Positions 14,906 to 25,528 of a DNA stretch of 54,814 nucleotides are shown here, one piece after another. The notes under the pieces were generated by a model that did no database searches, was not told the origin of the DNA, and worked only from the letters and a program-made list of their open reading frames with translations. The DNA lies in contig JANYAM010000136.1 of NCBI GenBank assembly GCA_025361365.1, positions 1 through 54,814 of the forward strand. The letters run 5' to 3'. This DNA is from Opitutus sp. Lineage in GTDB: Bacteria > Verrucomicrobiota > Verrucomicrobiia > Opitutales > Opitutaceae. A program made the translations under genes and the position numbers. Within the stretch, counting starts at the first letter, position 1, and each line of letters starts with the position of its first letter.

Positions 14906-16156
14906 TCAAGGTGACTTGAGCGCCTCCGCGACGGCCGTTTGGTAGGCTTGGCGCATGAGGGAGTTGTCGGGGTTGTCGGGAATCTTGTCGCGCTGGATCA
15001 TGAGCACATAGACCAGCCCCGTCTTCGGATCAGCCCAGCTCTGCGTGCCAAACGCGCCGCCGTGGCCAAAGGTGCCGGGCGAAAGCGGATGGTTGGCCTT
15101 CATCTGCGCCGGATCCTCGATAACGCAGAAGCCCAGCCCCCACGGCATGCCCGGCCGGGCCTTGAGCTCGCCGGTCTGCTTGCGCGTCAGCTCGGCGACG
15201 GTTTCCGCTTTCAAAACCTGGCGGCCGCCGGCCGCGCCGCGGCGGAGCATCATCTGGTAGAACTTCGCGACATCCTCCGCCGTCGAAAAGAGCCCCGCCC
15301 CGCCCATCGCCGGCCGGGCCGCGTCGGTGACCGCGCCGCCATACATATAGTAGATGGGAGTCTCGACGAGCTTACCGACCTTGGCGTCGAGCCGGTAGGT
15401 GCGCGCCCGGCGCTGCTCCTGCTTCGCGGAAACCCAGAAGGTCGTGTGGCTCATGCCGAGCGGCTTGAACAATCGCTGCTGCATAAATTCGGCGAACGAC
15501 TGGCCGCTCACAATCTCCACGACGCGGCTGAGCAGATCGGTGCCCGCGGTGGAATAGCCCCACTGGGCGCCAGGCTGGAAGCGCAGCGGCTCGCGCGCGA
15601 GTGCCCGGCCCATTTCCGCCAGCGTCCAGTGCGGGCCGTAAGCCTTGTATTCGCCAAGCCCGCTGGTGTGCGTGAGCAGGTCGCGCAGCGTGATGGGGCG
15701 GGCGATTTTCACGAGCACGCGGCGCTCCGGCGATTGCTCGGCGTTTACCCAGAGGTCCTTGAACTCCGGTACGTATTTCTCCACCGGGTCGTCGAAGGCC
15801 AGCTTGCCGTCGTCCACGAGCAGCGCGACGGCGACCGCGTTGATCGGCTTGGTCATGGAGGCGATCCAGAAGAGGTCGTCCGTCTGCAGCTTCCGGCCGG
15901 TGGCCAGGTCGCTCACGCCGACGGCGGACAGGTGCAGCACCTTGTCCTGGTCCGCGACGAGCATGACGGCGCCGGCGATCTCGCCTTTATCCACAAACGG
16001 CTGCTGCGCCACCGGCACGCCGGAAAAGCGATCTGGAGCTGCCGCGGCCAAACCCAACGCAGGGATGGCCACAAAAAGGCACAAAAGGGCCGCATCACAC
16101 ATGGAAGCCCTGAGGCGCCTATAGGCGCACGGAAGATCAGAGAAAGGGGTTGTCAT
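14906..16156 (-). CDS. Secreted beta-lactamase-fold serine hydrolase (class C/esterase type)
   Basis: The 416-aa product has a signal peptide (DAALLCLFVAIPALGLAAA). The serine hydrolase motif is S100-M-T-K103, WGYSTAGTD supplies the Tyr motif, and FGHGGAFGTQSW supplies the third (HxG) motif. These proteins act as esterases, transesterases or D-aminopeptidases more often than as antibiotic-hydrolysing enzymes. Inside a run of pectin-active genes a deacylase role on decorated sugars is a reasonable guess. The N-terminal 36 residues are almost the same as in the neighbouring, unrelated esterase because both are encoded by copies of a 111-nt repeat. The genes are 24 nt apart. Confidence 0.9.
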   Translation of the reverse strand: MTTPFSDLPCAYRRLRASMCDAALLCLFVAIPALGLAAAAPDRFSGVPVAQQPFVDKGEIAGAVMLVADQDKVLHLSAVGVSDLATGRKLQTDDLFWIASMTKPINAVAVALLVDDGKLAFDDPVEKYVPEFKDLWVNAEQSPERRVLVKIARPITLRDLLTHTSGLGEYKAYGPHWTLAEMGRALAREPLRFQPGAQWGYSTAGTDLLSRVVEIVSGQSFAEFMQQRLFKPLGMSHTTFWVSAKQEQRRARTYRLDAKVGKLVETPIYYMYGGAVTDAARPAMGGAGLFSTAEDVAKFYQMMLRRGAAGGRQVLKAETVAELTRKQTGELKARPGMPWGLGFCVIEDPAQMKANHPLSPGTFGHGGAFGTQSWADPKTGLVYVLMIQRDKIPDNPDNSLMRQAYQTAVAEALKSP

Positions 16157-16178
16157 GATTTTTGTGCCTTTTCGTGGC
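16068..16178. repeat. 111-nt inverted-repeat element, copy 3, carrying start codon and signal peptide
   Basis: The outer arms GCCACAAAAAGGCACAAAA (16068-16086) and TTTTGTGCCTTTTCGTGGC (16160-16178) pair with one mismatch. GCGCCTATAGGCGC is at 16115-16128. It encodes the first 30 codons of the beta-lactamase-fold hydrolase, including ATG 16156. Confidence 0.88.
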
Positions 16179-16197
16179 TAGGTGGAATTGAAAGGAC

Positions 16198-17913
16198 TCA
16201 GAACTGAAGGCTATCGACCGAGTCGTGCCGAGTGTCGGCCACGCCCGGGCTCGCCGTGATGGCGAAGTCCGTCACGCCGCGAAGGAGGAAGGCTTTGCCA
16301 TCGCCCGGCTGCGCGATGTCGAGCCGGTCGAATTTCGCCCCGGCCACGTCGTCCAGCACGACGCGCGGCCGCGTGTCCGCCGCGGTGAAACTGACCGCTA
16401 CGTTGCGAACCGTGAGATTCTTGACCTGACGCGCGTAGATGGCGCCAGCGGGAATCAGGCCAAACATGCTGGGCTCCGGGTAGGCTTTCTCGCGCAACGG
16501 CACGGCCAGCGGATCGCGCGGGCCGGTGAGATTGGGCTCAGGCGGACCGCGCAGGAAGAAATTGTTTACCAGTTCGGCGGGTTGCTGGGCGATGATCTCG
16601 GGCGTGAGACCGCCGCGGGAGACGATGGTGATATCACTCAGCGTGATGTCTTCAATCGGATGGCCAGGCAGGCCGACCATCAGCACGGCGCCGTAGCGGG
16701 CGTCGGTTTCGTCGGCAGTGACGTGGCTGATGTTCACGCGGCGGATGAGGCCGACGGGCGTGCCCACGGGGCCGCGGGCGCGATTGCCGAGTCGGATGAA
16801 AATGGGCGGGTTGGCGATCTCGCGCATCTTGAGATTGCGAACGGTGACATCCTCGATGACGGCGCCGTCCACCGATTCCAGCGCGAGGCCGCGCGAGCGC
16901 TCAAAGGTGCAGTCGGCGATGGTAATGTTCCGGAACGCGCCGTTGGACTCGGTGCCGAGCTTGATGCGGCCGGTCGGGCCGTCGCGGTCAGGGGCCTTCT
17001 CCATTTTCCGCTGGCGCGTGCCGTCGAGCACGGTGCCGGTGTCAAACCCGGTGACGGTGCAGTTCGTGATGCTGACATTCTCCGTCGCCCGGAGGAAACC
17101 GAGGCCATAGCTGGTCTTGAGCACGATGGCGTCATCCTGCGGTGCGTTGACGCGGCAGTTGTTCACCCGGACGTTCGAGCAGGAATCGATGTCGAACCCG
17201 TCGCGATTGGTATCAATGGTGAGGTTCTCGATGGTGAGGTCGTCGAGCCCCGTGGCCAGCACGGCGAAATGTCCGCCGCTGAGCACGGAGAAATCCCGCA
17301 AGGTGACACCGCGGCAGTTCTTCAAACCGATGGCCTTGTTTCCCTGCCCGACCGGGCTGCGTGGCGGGCCCCCCGGGCCGCCAGGACCGGACGGCGCGAT
17401 GGTGGCCGCCGCCGGCGCGCTGCCAGCCGGCATGGTGCCGTTGGGCCCGGTGGCGTTGACGCGGCCGTAGCCGGCGTTGCGCACCAGGGCATTGGTGCCG
17501 TCGATCAGGCCGGGGCCGGTGATGGCGATGTTCTGCAGGCCGTCGCCCCAGATGAGGCTGTTCTGCCAGTGGCTGTGACCGAAGTCCTGATACTGGAGCT
17601 TGTCGCCCCACTCGTTGGGCTCGGGCGGATCGTAGGCGCCGAGCGCCTCGGCCGGTGTCGCCGCCCGCAACGTCGCGCCCTGATCGAGCTGCAGTGTAAT
17701 GTTGCTCTGCAGCCGAACGGAAAAACTCAGGTAGGTGCCGGCCGGCAGCACGACCCTGCCCCCGCCCGCCTGCGCGGCGGCCGCGATGGCGGCGTTGATC
17801 GCCGGCGAGTCCAGCGCGACCCCATCGCCCTTCGCGCCGTAGTCGCGAACGTTGAAGGTCGCCGCCGACAGGGTCGACGACGCCACGAGAAATCCCAGCA
17901 GCAATTTTTTCAC
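16198..17913 (-). CDS. Secreted glycoside hydrolase family 28 (polygalacturonase/rhamnogalacturonase-like)
   Basis: The 571-aa product has signal peptide MKKLLLGFLVASSTLSA. The mature start TFNVRDYGAKGDG is the classic opening of pectin beta-helix enzymes. GH28 active-site blocks are present: NRDGFDID (the NxDG motif), QDDAIVLKT (paired Asp) and GRIKLGTES (RIK). The GHG-type histidine motif is not obvious, so the exact activity is uncertain. A Gly/Pro-rich loop (SGPGGPGGPPRSP) near residue 175 is unusual. The enzyme would hydrolyse alpha-linked galacturonate or rhamnogalacturonan outside the cytoplasm. It lies 12 nt downstream of the CBM9-like gene, in one transcription unit. Confidence 0.9.
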   Translation of the reverse strand: MKKLLLGFLVASSTLSAATFNVRDYGAKGDGVALDSPAINAAIAAAAQAGGGRVVLPAGTYLSFSVRLQSNITLQLDQGATLRAATPAEALGAYDPPEPNEWGDKLQYQDFGHSHWQNSLIWGDGLQNIAITGPGLIDGTNALVRNAGYGRVNATGPNGTMPAGSAPAAATIAPSGPGGPGGPPRSPVGQGNKAIGLKNCRGVTLRDFSVLSGGHFAVLATGLDDLTIENLTIDTNRDGFDIDSCSNVRVNNCRVNAPQDDAIVLKTSYGLGFLRATENVSITNCTVTGFDTGTVLDGTRQRKMEKAPDRDGPTGRIKLGTESNGAFRNITIADCTFERSRGLALESVDGAVIEDVTVRNLKMREIANPPIFIRLGNRARGPVGTPVGLIRRVNISHVTADETDARYGAVLMVGLPGHPIEDITLSDITIVSRGGLTPEIIAQQPAELVNNFFLRGPPEPNLTGPRDPLAVPLREKAYPEPSMFGLIPAGAIYARQVKNLTVRNVAVSFTAADTRPRVVLDDVAGAKFDRLDIAQPGDGKAFLLRGVTDFAITASPGVADTRHDSVDSLQF

Positions 17914-17925
17914 AGGCAGGCCCGG

Positions 17926-19056
17926 TTAATCCCTGAACTGCACGTCCCAGATCTTCGACCGACGCGCGGTGCCGTCGGGCCCGGTCACGTCGAGGATGAC
18001 CACATAGTTGCCCGCCTTCGCGTAGGTGTGCAACGGGTGCTGCTCGGTCGAGGTGGCGCCGTCGCCGAAATCCCACTTCCAGGCCGTCACGGTGCCGACC
18101 GACAGGTCCTTGAACGCCACGAGCCGGCGGTCCATGTCGACGATCTTGAACGTCCATTGCGCCGCGAGCTTCGGGAGCAGCGCCGCCTCGAGCGGCATGA
18201 GCCGGAACGCGCACAGGCCGGACGCATTGCCCAGGCCCAGCCGCTTGGGCGAAAGCAACCAGAAGCCGCGCGGTGATTTGCCGTCGTAGTCCATGACGAT
18301 CCACGAGAGGCCGATGATCTTGTTCTCCGACAGCACGGACTCGACCGCGCGCTGCGGACCCTCGGGGCCGGCGTAGTCGAAGGGCGTGATCCAGAACTCG
18401 AGCGTGTATTTGCCGCCTTCGCCGTGCTTGAAGTTGAACGACTGCGCGGAGTTCGCCCACGGGAATTCCTTGGTCCAGGTCGCCGCGCCCCACGCCATGC
18501 ACCAGTCCTTGTCCACGGCCGGGGTCATGATGTGGTAGTTCTGCGCGTGGACGCCGTGCACGGCCCACTTCAGCTCATTGTCGCTGATGCGGGGCTCGGG
18601 CGCCGCCTGGAGCCCGATGTTCTCCGCCGTCCAGTAACGGTTGTCGTTGCGCCCGACAAACGTCCCGCCGGACGCGTCGCCGTCCACCATGAGCTCCAAG
18701 GTGTCGTTGTGCAGCCCCGGGTCGGCGAAATCCCAGAAGTCGTCCTCCGCCTCGTAGAGAAAATACAGACGGTTGAGCCCCTTCACCCAGCCGACCTTGA
18801 CGCGCACGGCGAGGGACTTGTCGCCGGCGGCCGGCGGCGTCTTCACGTCGTTCGTCAGCTGGTCCTTCCCGATGACGTAACTCTCCGGCACCATGGCCCA
18901 GTCGGTGGCGTCGCCGTCGATGCGCGGGATCTTGTCGGTGGGAAACTGAAAGACCTGGTAGGTGACATCGGGTTTCTCGAGGGCGGCCAGCGGGGCGGCC
19001 GCGAGGAGGGCGGTGGTGGCGAGCAGGGGAAAACAGCGGTGCATGGGGAAACTCAT
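17926..19056 (-). CDS. Secreted CBM9-like and PKD domain protein
   Basis: The 376-aa product has an N-terminal signal sequence (PLLATTALLAAAPLAAL). Residues about 25-255 look like a family 9-type sugar-binding or DOMON-like beta-sandwich (IDGDATDWAMVP, LYFLYEAEDDFWDF, DTLELMVDGD). Residues about 290-370 are a PKD domain (VAFKDLSVGT, WKWDFGDGATSTEQHPLHTY). No catalytic site was recognised, so it probably binds polysaccharide for the neighbouring enzymes. Its ATG overlaps the stop of the upstream gene as ATGA, indicating translational coupling. Confidence 0.82.
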   Translation of the reverse strand: MSFPMHRCFPLLATTALLAAAPLAALEKPDVTYQVFQFPTDKIPRIDGDATDWAMVPESYVIGKDQLTNDVKTPPAAGDKSLAVRVKVGWVKGLNRLYFLYEAEDDFWDFADPGLHNDTLELMVDGDASGGTFVGRNDNRYWTAENIGLQAAPEPRISDNELKWAVHGVHAQNYHIMTPAVDKDWCMAWGAATWTKEFPWANSAQSFNFKHGEGGKYTLEFWITPFDYAGPEGPQRAVESVLSENKIIGLSWIVMDYDGKSPRGFWLLSPKRLGLGNASGLCAFRLMPLEAALLPKLAAQWTFKIVDMDRRLVAFKDLSVGTVTAWKWDFGDGATSTEQHPLHTYAKAGNYVVILDVTGPDGTARRSKIWDVQFRD

Positions 19057-19931
19057 TTCGTCTTGGCGGAGTCGGCCGCCAAGCGGACGTCCTCGTCCAG
19101 GATGTGCAGCGGGCCGAGCTTCACGGCCCCGCGGTGGACATCGCGGCGGATGGCGACCGGCTCGCTGCTCTCGCGCCCGAAATAGAAGCTCCCGGTGGCC
19201 ACGAGCACGGGTAGCGATTCGCGCATCGAGACCCCGTTGGCGTTGACCGTCATCGTCGTGCGCCAGGCCAGCTTGCGCTCGCCATGGGCCAAACCGGCGA
19301 AGTCATACGCCGACACCACCACGTAATACAGGTCGTGCGCCGCCTGGTAGCGCAGGTAGTCCTGCTTCACCGAATGGTCGGGAAGCGCCGACCCGAATTC
19401 AAACTCCTGCCCCAGCTTGCGGGTGTAGGCCCGGCCGCCCACGAGCGTCGCGCGCTCGAGGATCTGCCTGACGTTTAACTCCGGAAACATCCCGGCCTGG
19501 TCCTGATCGAACGCATTGTGCGAGCCCCAGAAAAAAAACAGCGCGAGCCCGGGTGGATGGGCGGCGTCCGCGGCCGGCAGGAAACCCCGATCCGCCAGCG
19601 CCGCGTAGACGGAGCGCTCCAGCTCGGCGGGCAGCGGCGGATGTTCGGCGATGATGTCGCCCATCGGGTGATAGCCCTCGTCATGCGCGACGAAATACAC
19701 GGGCTGCGCCGCCGTGACCTCCGGCAGTGTGCGGCCGTAGGCGGTCAGTTCGCTGAACACTGTCATCTCCAGCGTCGGGTTGCTGGTGAAGGCCTTCGGC
19801 ATCCACTTCACGTGGAACTCACCTTTCTGCTCAATGATGGCGTCCGGCGGCACCGGGGCGGCCGCCGGCGCGAGCGCCGGCCACAAAATCGCGAGGGTGA
19901 GCGAACGCAGCCAGCGGGTCGGAGAGTTCAT
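19053..19931 (-). CDS. Secreted protein of unknown function
   Basis: The 292-aa product has a signal peptide (WLRSLTLAILWPALAPAAA). I recognise no family with certainty. The mature protein is mixed alpha/beta with PVYFVAHDEGYHPMGD, LALFFFWGSHNAFDQDQAGM and YVVVSAYDFAGL. Its stop codon overlaps the start of the CBM9-like/PKD gene (ATGA), and it is 12 nt downstream of the GH105 gene. It is therefore co-translated with the pectin-active proteins and probably acts with them. Enzyme or lipid-free binding protein are both open. Confidence 0.7.
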   Translation of the reverse strand: MNSPTRWLRSLTLAILWPALAPAAAPVPPDAIIEQKGEFHVKWMPKAFTSNPTLEMTVFSELTAYGRTLPEVTAAQPVYFVAHDEGYHPMGDIIAEHPPLPAELERSVYAALADRGFLPAADAAHPPGLALFFFWGSHNAFDQDQAGMFPELNVRQILERATLVGGRAYTRKLGQEFEFGSALPDHSVKQDYLRYQAAHDLYYVVVSAYDFAGLAHGERKLAWRTTMTVNANGVSMRESLPVLVATGSFYFGRESSEPVAIRRDVHRGAVKLGPLHILDEDVRLAADSAKTK

Positions 19932-19943
19932 GGCGGGCGGGGG

Positions 19944-21374
19944 TTAGAAGCGCGAGGGGGACGGGGCGAACTGGACGGCGCTGTCGCTGATATTGGCGGC
20001 GGCGCCCTTGCCCTGCCGGAGCGTGAGCACCTCGGCCCCGGCGAGCAGCACCGGGCCGTAGCCGTGGGCGGCGAACGGGCTCACGGGGCGGAAATAATAA
20101 AACATCGGGTCGAAGGCCATGCCGGTGCCGACGCAGGTGTTTTCCACCTGGCCCGACGCGTTGACCTGCGCCGCCACGGCGTTCCAGCCCAGCGAAACCA
20201 GCGGGCCGTAGGCAATCGGATCGAGCCAGCCGCGGTTGATGCCACGGGCGATGGCATAGACATACATCGCGGAGGCGGACGTCTCGAGGTAGGAATCGTT
20301 GCGGTCGAGCAGCTGGTGCCAGAGGCCGGTGCGGCCCTGCACGGCGGCGAGGCCGGCGGCGTGCGCACGATATTGGGTCAGCACAGCAGCGCGGCCGGGA
20401 TGGTTCTCGGGCAGCACGGAGAGCAGCTCGGCCATGGCGACGATGGCCCAGCCGTTGGCGCGGCCCCAGTGAAACGCGGGGTGCGGCTCCATTTCCTGCA
20501 CCCAGCCGTGCCGGTAGAGACCGGCTTCCTTGACAAACATCCGGGAGGAGAACTGCAGGATCTGCTTCACGGCGTCGTCGAAATATTTCTGCTCGCCCGT
20601 CAGCGCGCCCATCTGCGCCAGCGCCGGCACGCTCATGTAGAGGTCGTCGAGCCAGAGCGTGTTCGGCAGCGGGCGGTTGCGGACCAGCGTGCCGTCAGCC
20701 AGCCGCTGCTGGCCGGTGAAGATCCACTTCATGTAATTGTCGATCCACGGGCGGAGGGCCTCCTGCTCGACGCCGGCGCGCGCGGCCTTGATGAAGGCGG
20801 TGCACATCGAGCCCGAGTCGTCGAGGCTGCGCGGCTCGAGCACGGGGCGGAGCGCCATCATCCGCTGTGGGCCCGGCGTGTCGGCGGCCGGCGGTGGCAG
20901 GGTCTTCAGATGGGCGGCCACGGTGGCGATCGCGTGGAGCCGGATCGCGGCGTAATCCCGGTAGCGTGCGTCGCCGGTGGCGTCGGCAACGAGCAACATG
21001 CCCGCATAGGTGACGCCCCACTCGTAGCTGGTGATGAGGAAGTCCGTGCGGTCAAAGGCGACAAGGCCCGAGAGTTTTGTCAGGTCGGTGACCGGCTCGC
21101 GGTGCTCGCGATCGATGACCTTGACCACCTTGATGGGACTGGCGGTCTCGAGGTAGCCGAGGATGCGGCCGAGGGTCGCCTTGATCTCGTCGGCCGTGGC
21201 CGGCGGGTAGGGCGTCGGATAGGCGGGCGCGACACGGCCGGCGTAAATCTGGGCCGCCTGCGCCGCAGGCACGGAGCTCGGCGCGACGGAGGCGGACGGG
21301 GCGGCGGCCGGCGTTTGAGCGAGCAAGGGAACCGCGGCCAGCAGGCCGGGGCAAAGCAGTCGGGAGAGTTTCAT
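19944..21374 (-). CDS. Secreted GH105 unsaturated rhamnogalacturonyl hydrolase-like protein
   Basis: The product is 476 aa from ATG 21374, which gives signal peptide MKLSRLLCPGLLAAVPLLA. The (alpha/alpha)6 barrel family segments LWLDDLYMSVPALAQMG, HPAFHWGRANGWAIVAMAEL and SAMYVYAIARGINRGWLD are the GH105/YteR hallmarks. The catalytic Asp is in the LDDLYM block. GH105 enzymes remove unsaturated galacturonate from the end of lyase products of rhamnogalacturonan. No polysaccharide lyase is in the window, so the substrate must come from elsewhere or from the environment. An upstream in-frame ATG exists but lacks a signal sequence. Confidence 0.92.
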   Translation of the reverse strand: MKLSRLLCPGLLAAVPLLAQTPAAAPSASVAPSSVPAAQAAQIYAGRVAPAYPTPYPPATADEIKATLGRILGYLETASPIKVVKVIDREHREPVTDLTKLSGLVAFDRTDFLITSYEWGVTYAGMLLVADATGDARYRDYAAIRLHAIATVAAHLKTLPPPAADTPGPQRMMALRPVLEPRSLDDSGSMCTAFIKAARAGVEQEALRPWIDNYMKWIFTGQQRLADGTLVRNRPLPNTLWLDDLYMSVPALAQMGALTGEQKYFDDAVKQILQFSSRMFVKEAGLYRHGWVQEMEPHPAFHWGRANGWAIVAMAELLSVLPENHPGRAAVLTQYRAHAAGLAAVQGRTGLWHQLLDRNDSYLETSASAMYVYAIARGINRGWLDPIAYGPLVSLGWNAVAAQVNASGQVENTCVGTGMAFDPMFYYFRPVSPFAAHGYGPVLLAGAEVLTLRQGKGAAANISDSAVQFAPSPSRF

Positions 21375-21397
21375 CGGGGTCGGGGTTGAAAAGCAGC

Positions 21398-23086
21398 TCA
21401 GAGGGCGCCGGTGATCTTCAAGGTGATGGCATGCTCGCTGGGGGCGGCGGGCAGCTTCACGATCAGCCCGCTGGCATCCTGCGACCATTCGAGCAGGCCG
21501 GCGTGACCCAGGAGCGTCACGCCGGTGACCTTGCCCTTGGCGAGCGTCGCGGTGGTGGCGAGAGATTTGACAACGACGGGCTGGTCGGCGGCGGGCAGTT
21601 CCATGATCACAGCGTAAAGCGCGCCGGCTTTGGTGGTGAAACGGATGTCTTCGGCCGTGTAGGGCTTGCTGCGCACGTCGCGGGTTCCACCGAAAGTCCC
21701 GGCCTCGGCCTTTTCCACCGTGGCCGGACCCTCACCGTAGGTCAGCCAGGGGCGCGTGCCGTAGATAGCCTCGCTGTTCACGTCCATCCACTTGGCCATA
21801 CCCTGGAGGAAAGCGATCTCGTCCTCGTCGAGCGAACCGTCGCCGCGCACCGGCACGTTGAGGAGCAGGTTGCCATTCTTGCTCACGATGTCGGTCAGCA
21901 TGCGCACGACCTGCGCGACGGTCTTGTATTTGTGCTGCTCGAAGAGCTTCCGGTCGTAATGCCACCCGCCGATGCAGGTGTCGGTCTGCCACGGCTGGGG
22001 CAGGATCCCGCTGGCGACGCCGCGCTCGATATCCTCGACGCCGGCCGTCTTGTGCGCCGGGGCGAGATGCTTGGTGTTCATCACCGCCTCCAGCTTGCCG
22101 CCGTGGGCGGCGGCGTTGGCGTTGTAGTAGTGCGCGACGAACTCGAGGCCGGTCTTCTCAAACGGGATCTCCTCGTCATCGAAGTAGAACAGGTCGGGCT
22201 GGTATTTGTCGACGAGGTCCTGGGCGCGGAAGAACCAGTTGTTGGCGTAGCCGTGGTCGAGCGGCGGGGTTTTCTCCCACCAGTTGCCGTCGACCTTCTT
22301 GTGCCAGTCGGCGGCCTCCTTCACGGTGGTGATGCTGGCCGGCACGGGCAGGCGGAGACCGCCGCCATAGAGATCCTGCGGGTCGAGGCCGTCCCACCAC
22401 TTCCCCGCCCCGTCGGCCTTGGTGAGCGTCGCGGCGTCGTAGGGCACGCCGGCCAAGGGCCCCTCGCGGTCGTGATCGTAGGCGGGCTGGAACCAGTGCC
22501 AGGCGTGCGAGGCGTGGTTGGTCACGCCGAAACGCAGGCCGCGGGCGCGGGCGAGCTTGGCCCAGGTGCCGACAATGTCGCGCTTGGGGCCGACATTAAC
22601 GGAGTTCCACGCGTGATACTTGGAGTCGTAGGCGTCGAAATTGTCGTGGTGGTTGGCGAGCGCGACGAAGTATTTCGCGCCGGCCTTCACGTAGAGGTCC
22701 ATCATCTTCTCCGGGTTCCACTGCTCGGCCGTCCAGAGGTGATCAAGCTCCATGAAGCCAAACTTCGACGGGTGGCCGTAGTGTTCGACGTGGTATTTAT
22801 ATTTGGCGGAGCCCTCGAGATACATCTCCCGCGCATACCAGTCACCCTGCTCGGGCACGCATTGCGCCGACCAGTGCGCCCAGATGCCGAACTTCGCGTC
22901 GCGGAACCAGTCCGGCGTGCGGTAGTTTTGCGCGAGCGAATCCCACGTCGGCTGGAACGGGCCGGGGGCGATCGTGCGGGTGGCGGGCAGCGGGGCCGCG
23001 GGCGCTATCGCCGAATGGCCGGCAACCGGCAGGAGCAGACAGGCGATGACGCGAACCGGACCGAAAAAACGCGCGGGGTAATGCAT
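21398..23086 (-). CDS. Secreted GH29 alpha-L-fucosidase
   Basis: The 562-aa product has a hydrophobic leader (VRVIACLLLPVAGHSA). GH29 core segments are FRDAKFGIWAHWSAQ, AKYFVALANHHDNFDAYDSK, and YQPDLFYFDDEEIPFE, where the Asp of LFYFD is the expected nucleophile. VLLNVPVRGDGSLDE is also typical. It would release alpha-linked L-fucose from side chains. A sugar-binding beta-sandwich forms the C-terminus (about 460-562). It is 13 nt downstream of the alpha/beta hydrolase gene and 24 nt upstream of the GH105 gene. Confidence 0.94.
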   Translation of the reverse strand: MHYPARFFGPVRVIACLLLPVAGHSAIAPAAPLPATRTIAPGPFQPTWDSLAQNYRTPDWFRDAKFGIWAHWSAQCVPEQGDWYAREMYLEGSAKYKYHVEHYGHPSKFGFMELDHLWTAEQWNPEKMMDLYVKAGAKYFVALANHHDNFDAYDSKYHAWNSVNVGPKRDIVGTWAKLARARGLRFGVTNHASHAWHWFQPAYDHDREGPLAGVPYDAATLTKADGAGKWWDGLDPQDLYGGGLRLPVPASITTVKEAADWHKKVDGNWWEKTPPLDHGYANNWFFRAQDLVDKYQPDLFYFDDEEIPFEKTGLEFVAHYYNANAAAHGGKLEAVMNTKHLAPAHKTAGVEDIERGVASGILPQPWQTDTCIGGWHYDRKLFEQHKYKTVAQVVRMLTDIVSKNGNLLLNVPVRGDGSLDEDEIAFLQGMAKWMDVNSEAIYGTRPWLTYGEGPATVEKAEAGTFGGTRDVRSKPYTAEDIRFTTKAGALYAVIMELPAADQPVVVKSLATTATLAKGKVTGVTLLGHAGLLEWSQDASGLIVKLPAAPSEHAITLKITGAL

Positions 23087-23099
23087 GGGGGGCGTGGGG

Positions 23100-24014
23100 T
23101 CACTGCTTGACGGTGGTAAGCAAACCGCGGTTACGGAGCCACTCGGCGGCGCGGGCCGGCCAGTCGGAGGCCGTGCCGAACTCCGGCTTCATGCCCATGC
23201 CGTGCGAGCCGTGCTCAAACAAATACATCTCGGCCGGCACCTTCGCCTTCGTCAGCGCCTGGAAGAATCGGATACTGTTCTCGACCGGCACCGTCTGGTC
23301 CTCCTGCGTATGGATGAGCAGCGTCGGCGGCGTGGCGGACGTGACCTGTTTCTCGACCGACATCAGCTGGAGCAGCTCGGGCGCCGGGTTCTTGCCGAGG
23401 AGCGCCGTGCGCGAGCCCAAGTGGTCGCACGGCTCGCCCATCGTGATGACCGGATACATGAGGATGAGGAAATCGGGCCGCGCACTGGTCGTGTCGAGCG
23501 GCGCGCCGGTCTTGCCGGCCGGATGATCGAACAGCGTGCCGGCGCTGGCTGCGAGGTGGCCGCCGGCCGAGCTACCCATGACGCCGAGGCGGGCCGGGTT
23601 GATTTTGAACTCGGCGGCGCGCGACCGAACGATCCGCACGGCGCGCAGCACGTCCTGCAGCGGCGCCGGGTGGCCGAAGTCGCCGAGGCGGTTCTTGAGG
23701 ACAAAGGTCGTGACGCCGAGCGTGCTGAGCCAGTTGGAATACTGGATGCCCTCGCGCAAATTCGAGAGCCGCACGTAGCCGCCGCCGGGGCAGATGATGA
23801 TGGCGGTGCCGTTGGGCCGGTCCACCGCCGCGGGGTAGTAGGTCAGCGTGGGGATGGAAACTTTTTCAATGCGGCCGGTGTCGTCGGCGTGCTCCGGGCC
23901 GATGTCTTTGGCGCCGGGCACGCCCTCGGGCCAGAGGGGAATCACGAGCGGTTCGGCGGCGTCAGTCAGGGTGGCGAGGGCGGTCATGAGAAAGAGCAGG
24001 TGGATTTTTTTCAT
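23100..24014 (-). CDS. Secreted alpha/beta hydrolase (esterase/lipase family)
   Basis: The product is 304 aa from ATG 24014, giving signal peptide KIHLLFLMTALATLTDA. The family start PLWPEGVPGA is common in BD-FAE/acetyl-xylan-esterase-like hydrolases. The oxyanion segment CPGGGY, nucleophile elbow GSSAGGHLA, the Asp block HTQEDQTVP and the His block EHGSHGMG form a full catalytic set. It most likely removes acetyl or other acyl groups from plant polysaccharide. The reading frame extends upstream to 24137, but those codons overlap the preceding gene. Confidence 0.9.
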   Translation of the reverse strand: MKKIHLLFLMTALATLTDAAEPLVIPLWPEGVPGAKDIGPEHADDTGRIEKVSIPTLTYYPAAVDRPNGTAIIICPGGGYVRLSNLREGIQYSNWLSTLGVTTFVLKNRLGDFGHPAPLQDVLRAVRIVRSRAAEFKINPARLGVMGSSAGGHLAASAGTLFDHPAGKTGAPLDTTSARPDFLILMYPVITMGEPCDHLGSRTALLGKNPAPELLQLMSVEKQVTSATPPTLLIHTQEDQTVPVENSIRFFQALTKAKVPAEMYLFEHGSHGMGMKPEFGTASDWPARAAEWLRNRGLLTTVKQ

Positions 24015-24039
24015 CGCGGGGTAGGCTGGCAACGGGGGT

Positions 24040-25389
<1,350 letters not shown>

Positions 25390-25528
25390 GGGGGGCAGCC
25401 CGTCACCGTGCGGGTTTTCCGGGCCCGGGGCAAGGCCGGGGGACATAAATCATTTCTTACCGTCAGCATTGCGAAGAACGAAGCTGCATTTTGCCGGGAG
25501 GTGCTCTAGTTCCCCTGCCCTACCTCTC

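Noticed and set aside
14906-16156. Antibiotic-resistance beta-lactamase
   Set aside because: The class C-like motifs are shared by many esterases and peptidases, and the gene sits in a polysaccharide-degradation run, so resistance is not supported.
25390-25528. Defined promoters for the divergent oxidoreductase and rhaM genes
   Set aside because: The 139-nt gap must contain them, but I found no convincing -35/-10 pair on either strand.
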